Positions 6,937-9,218 of a DNA stretch of 9,218 nt are shown here, piece by piece. The stretch is taken from contig WFPR01000045.1 in NCBI GenBank assembly GCA_015487455.1, forward strand, positions 1 to 9,218, read 5' to 3'. The DNA is from Candidatus Bipolaricaulota bacterium (GTDB lineage Bacteria > Bipolaricaulota > Bipolaricaulia > RBG-16-55-9). The position numbers and the translations under genes were made by a program. Under the pieces are notes generated by a model, which saw only the letters and a program-made list of their open reading frames with translations, was not told the origin of the DNA and ran no database searches. Positions within the stretch are counted from its first letter, which is position 1. Every line of letters starts with the position of its first letter.

Positions 6937-7731
6937 ATGGGCACGAACACGATGTTCGACCTGAGCCTGCCCGTCGGTGGGAACGCGAAGCTCGCCGCCC
7001 TTCACGAGGCGATCAAGCGCCACACCCGCCTCCAGACGTTCTGGCAGTGCTCCAACGTGATCGCCGTGGACCGCTTGAAGATCAACGACCACGGCCCGGT
7101 GCACATCAAGATCGTCTGCAACATGGCCTTGAAGCTCCTGAGGCTGCTCGTCGAGCGGGGGGTTCAGCCCAGCGTGGTGAAGGACCACGGGATGACGCCT
7201 CACGACGCCGAGATCATCGTCGTGTTGGCGGGCTGCCTCCACGACATCGGGCACGTTGTCCATCGGGAGCGACACGAGCTGTTCTCGGTCGCGCTGGCCC
7301 CGCCCCTGATCGACGAGCTGCTCGAGGCGATCCCCGACTACACCGAGCGGGAGCGGGCCGTGCTCGCGGCCGAGACTTTGCACGCCATCTGGGCGCACGA
7401 CACCCCCGTCCGGCCCCTCACCGTCGAGGCCGGGGTGCTGAAGGTGGCCGACGCGCTCGACATGGAACAGGGCCGCGCCCGCATCCCCTTTGAGCGGGGC
7501 TCCTTGACGATCCACGCCGTCTCGGCCCTCTCCATCGAGAAGGTCCGCGTGCGCCAGGGCGAGACGAAGCCCATCTGCATCGACATTCAAATGTCCAACT
7601 CCGCGGGGATCTTCCAGCTCGACAACCTGCTGAAGCCCAAGCTGCTCAACTCGGGCCTCGCCCAATACGTCGAGATCCGGGCCGAGATCACCGGCGAGGA
7701 GAAGAAGATCGTCACCCACTACGAGCTGTAG
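6937..7731 (+). CDS. HD-domain metal-dependent phosphohydrolase
   Basis: A 264-residue HD-superfamily protein. The metal-binding signature is visible: His56 in GPVHIKIV (53-60), His102-Asp103 in GCLHDIGH (99-106), further histidines His107-His113, His149 and His154 in LHAIWAHDT, and a late Asp in VLKVADALDM (167-176). An additional C-terminal domain (about 180-264) contains IEKVRVRQGE, MSNSAGIFQLDNLL and YVEIRAEITG and has no obvious catalytic motif. It resembles, from memory, archaeal HD proteins of similar length. Substrate unknown. ATG 6937 begins 5 nt after the nadM stop; an in-frame TTG at 6928, overlapping that stop and better spaced (7 nt) from GAGGA (6916-6920), is a real alternative adding three residues. 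Operon neighbour nadM suggests a nucleotide-linked substrate, by analogy with the NadD-YqeK (HD, Ap4A hydrolase) pair in Firmicutes; this is inference. Confidence 0.88.
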   Translation: MGTNTMFDLSLPVGGNAKLAALHEAIKRHTRLQTFWQCSNVIAVDRLKINDHGPVHIKIVCNMALKLLRLLVERGVQPSVVKDHGMTPHDAEIIVVLAGCLHDIGHVVHRERHELFSVALAPPLIDELLEAIPDYTERERAVLAAETLHAIWAHDTPVRPLTVEAGVLKVADALDMEQGRARIPFERGSLTIHAVSALSIEKVRVRQGETKPICIDIQMSNSAGIFQLDNLLKPKLLNSGLAQYVEIRAEITGEEKKIVTHYEL

Positions 7732-7737
7732 CCCGAG

Positions 7738-8169
7738 TCAGCCCCCGCGCAGCAGCTTCTCGGTCTCCTCCTTGTGGCGGGTCTCCTCGCTGATGATCTC
7801 CTGGAGGTCGTTCGCCAGTCCGTAGTCGCCGTAGGCCTCCGCCTGCTTCATCCGCTCGACGTAGCGCCGGATCGTCTCGTCCTCCGCCTGCAGGACGCTC
7901 TGCAGCATGCCCTTGGGGTCCGCGTGGAGCGGGATCTCCCCCGCGGGCTGCGTGGTGGGGGTCCCCCCGAGCGCCGCGATCTTGTCGGCCAGGAACTGCG
8001 CGTGTCGCAGCTCCTCAGGCACCTCCTTGAGGAAGAACTCCTTCAGCTCCTCGCGGTGGATGCCGCTCACGGTGGCCGCGTACGTGATGTACATGATGAT
8101 CGCCTGGTACTCGTGCCCCAGGTCGACGTTCAGCCCCTCGATCAGCTGCTCCTTCGTGACCTCCGCCAT
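7738..8169 (-). CDS. Ferritin-like diiron protein (bacterioferritin/Dps-type four-helix bundle)
   Basis: A 143-residue four-helix-bundle protein, predicted to bind a di-iron centre. Ligand pattern: Glu20 in DLGHEYQA on helix A, Glu53 and His56 in EELRHAQF (ExxH) on helix B, Glu96/Glu98 in LQAEDET on helix C and Glu129 with His132 in SEETRHKEE (ExxH) on helix D. This E...ExxH...E...ExxH layout is that of bacterioferritin and ferritin-like proteins; it is shorter than bacterioferritin (about 155) and has no obvious haem-ligating Met. Role is likely iron storage or peroxide detoxification. ATG 8169 has AAAGGAGGG (8189-8181) some 11-12 bases upstream. Its own promoter with a spacer palindrome lies at 8206-8234. 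The gene converges on the HD gene with a 6-nt gap. Confidence 0.88.
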   Translation of the reverse strand: MAEVTKEQLIEGLNVDLGHEYQAIIMYITYAATVSGIHREELKEFFLKEVPEELRHAQFLADKIAALGGTPTTQPAGEIPLHADPKGMLQSVLQAEDETIRRYVERMKQAEAYGDYGLANDLQEIISEETRHKEETEKLLRGG

Positions 8170-8205
8170 CGCCGATTGTTCCCTCCTTTGCGAGCTGTGA
8201 CGGCC

Positions 8206-8234
8206 ATTGTACTTCCCCGTCGGGGACAAGACAA
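8206..8234 (-). promoter_or_regulatory. Sigma70-like promoter of the ferritin-like gene
   Basis: On the minus strand TTGTCT (8234-8229), 17-bp spacer, TACAAT (8211-8206); -35 matches TTGACA at 4 of 6 and -10 matches TATAAT at 5 of 6. Transcription would start near 8199, some 30 nt before the ATG at 8169. Confidence 0.6.
8214..8226. promoter_or_regulatory. Palindrome TCCCCG-T-CGGGGA within the spacer of the ferritin promoter (operator candidate)
   Basis: A perfect 6-bp inverted repeat around one central base, lying between the -35 and -10 of the ferritin promoter. A bound dimer would exclude or remodel polymerase. The regulator and signal (iron or peroxide would be plausible for ferritins) are not visible here. 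Confidence 0.45.
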
Positions 8235-8257
8235 CGAACGCCTAAGCGGGAAAGGGC

Positions 8258-9218
8258 TTACGGCCCGGCGAAGACGGGCTTCCCCCCGACGACCGTTTTG
8301 ACGGGCCACCCCTGCAGCTCGACCCCCTCGTAGGGGGACCAGCCGCACTTCGTCTGGAGCCGCGATCGCTCGACTCGGGCGCGCCGGCTCAAATCGACGA
8401 GCACGAGGTCGGCGGGCCCGCCCTCGACGATCCGCCCCTTGAGGGCCAAGCCGAAGCGCTCCGCGGGCCTCTTCGAGAAGACCTCCACTAGGCGCTCGAG
8501 CGTCAGCCGCCCTCGGTTGACGGCGTCGAGCATCAGGGGCAGGGTCGTCTCGACGCCGGGCAGCCCGAAGGGCGCCCGCTCCCAAGGCCGGGCCTTCTCC
8601 TCCGGGGTGTGGGGCGCGTGGTCGCTGGCCAGCACGTCGATGAGCCCCTCCGCGAGCGCCTCCCAGAGGAAGTCCCGATCCTCAGGGGAGGCCAGGGGCG
8701 GGTTCACCTTGAGCCACGCCCCCCGCGCCCGCGCGTCCCGCTCGGTGAAGTACAGATAATGCGGGCACGTCTCCAGCGTGACGTCCACGCCGTCGCGCTT
8801 GGCCGCGTAGGCCAGCTCGACGCCCGCCCGCGTCGTCAGATGGCAGAGATGGAGCTTGACGCCGGTGTGGAGGGCCAGGTCGAGCGCGACCTCGACGTCC
8901 TGAGCCTCGGGGTGGCCCGGGCGCTGGCAGTGGACGGCCAGCACCCTGCCCGTCTCGGCGACCCGCCGAAAGATCTCCTTCTGCAGCGAGCGTCGCGCGA
9001 TGACCAACCCGCCCGTGGTCTCGCCCATGTAGAGCTTGAAGCCCACGACGCGGGGCTCCCGGGCCAGTTTGTCCAGCTCCTTCACGTTCTCGGGCGTGAT
9101 CCCCGCAAAGAGACCGAAGTCGACGGGGGCGCGCTCGGCCCGGCGGCGCTTCTCCCGCAGGCGCTCGGGGGTGACGGCCGGGGGGTCGTTGTTCGGCATG
9201 TCCAGCACGGTGGTGACG
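8258..9218 (-). CDS. pyrC: Dihydroorotase; 5' end beyond the window
   Basis: Zinc amidohydrolase of pyrimidine synthesis, N-carbamoyl-L-aspartate to dihydroorotate. 319 residues are in the window, opening VTTVLDMPNNDPP; the N-terminal part with the HxH metal motif lies past the right edge, so a GTG in the window at 9208 is not taken as the start. Seen in the fragment: the carbamylated-lysine site GFKLYMG (Lys61 of the fragment), metal His96 in AVHCQ, His126 in LCHLTTRAGVEL, TLETCPHYL (147-155), catalytic Asp199 in LASDHAPHT, and a C-terminal GPADLVLVDL strand and GGKPVFAGP end. The combination NPPL...DHAPHT...GLPGVET fits dihydroorotase; other cyclic amidohydrolases such as allantoinase are the alternative. 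It is about 88 nt upstream of the ferritin-like gene on the same strand; the two appear functionally unrelated and the ferritin gene has its own promoter. Confidence 0.9.
   Translation of the reverse strand, partial: VTTVLDMPNNDPPAVTPERLREKRRRAERAPVDFGLFAGITPENVKELDKLAREPRVVGFKLYMGETTGGLVIARRSLQKEIFRRVAETGRVLAVHCQRPGHPEAQDVEVALDLALHTGVKLHLCHLTTRAGVELAYAAKRDGVDVTLETCPHYLYFTERDARARGAWLKVNPPLASPEDRDFLWEALAEGLIDVLASDHAPHTPEEKARPWERAPFGLPGVETTLPLMLDAVNRGRLTLERLVEVFSKRPAERFGLALKGRIVEGGPADLVLVDLSRRARVERSRLQTKCGWSPYEGVELQGWPVKTVVGGKPVFAGP

Overview
The window is gene-dense, GC-rich bacterial chromosome with short intergenic gaps, AGGAGG-like ribosome binding sites and sigma70-like promoters (TTGNNN, then TACAAT or TACACT). 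The mix of gene types (archaeal-type NadM, an HD protein that resembles archaeal ones, MtnA beside a class II aldolase, a BMP-type ABC importer) suggests a deep-branching or thermophile-related lineage. Bipolaricaulota/Acetothermia is one guess; nothing in the window proves the taxonomy.

Layout, left to right. Positions 1-5910 are all on the minus strand, so transcription runs right to left: deoC (5910-5227), a pair of unrecognised small genes of lower GC content (5222-4755), mtnA (4758-3640), a class II aldolase gene (3632-3048), a BMP-family solute-binding protein (2987-1773) and a two-domain ABC ATPase (1589 to beyond the left edge). deoC to aldolase are nearly contiguous (4-nt gap, 6-nt gap, ATGA overlap, 7-nt gap) and look like one operon. 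The transporter genes have their own candidate promoter overlapping the aldolase stop codon, and a 14-bp stem-loop separates the binding protein from the ATPase. A short divergent region (5911-6039) carries two exactly symmetrical overlapping promoter candidates around a palindrome. To its right, on the plus strand, lie an Rdx/SelW-like thioredoxin-fold gene (6040-6303), nadM (6335-6931) and an HD-domain phosphohydrolase gene (6937-7731). Two minus-strand genes finish the window: a small ferritin-like diiron protein (8169-7738) with a clear promoter that contains a palindrome, and a dihydroorotase (8258 to beyond the right edge).

How the genes may work together. The left block reads as a nucleoside salvage and catabolism locus. 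An ABC importer of the nucleoside-type BMP family brings in the substrate. A phosphorylase or kinase, not in the window, would release sugar 1-phosphates. MtnA would isomerise 5-methylthioribose-1-P (or 5-deoxyribose-1-P) to the ribulose form, and the aldolase would cleave that to dihydroxyacetone phosphate plus an aldehyde. DeoC would cleave deoxyribose-5-P to glyceraldehyde-3-P plus acetaldehyde. The aldolase carries the fuculose-phosphate-aldolase type active site (PSSEWRLH, HAH, RHG) rather than looking like MtnB dehydratase, which favours the 'DHAP shunt' over the classical methionine salvage pathway. This is inference from gene content; no enzyme activity can be read from DNA alone.
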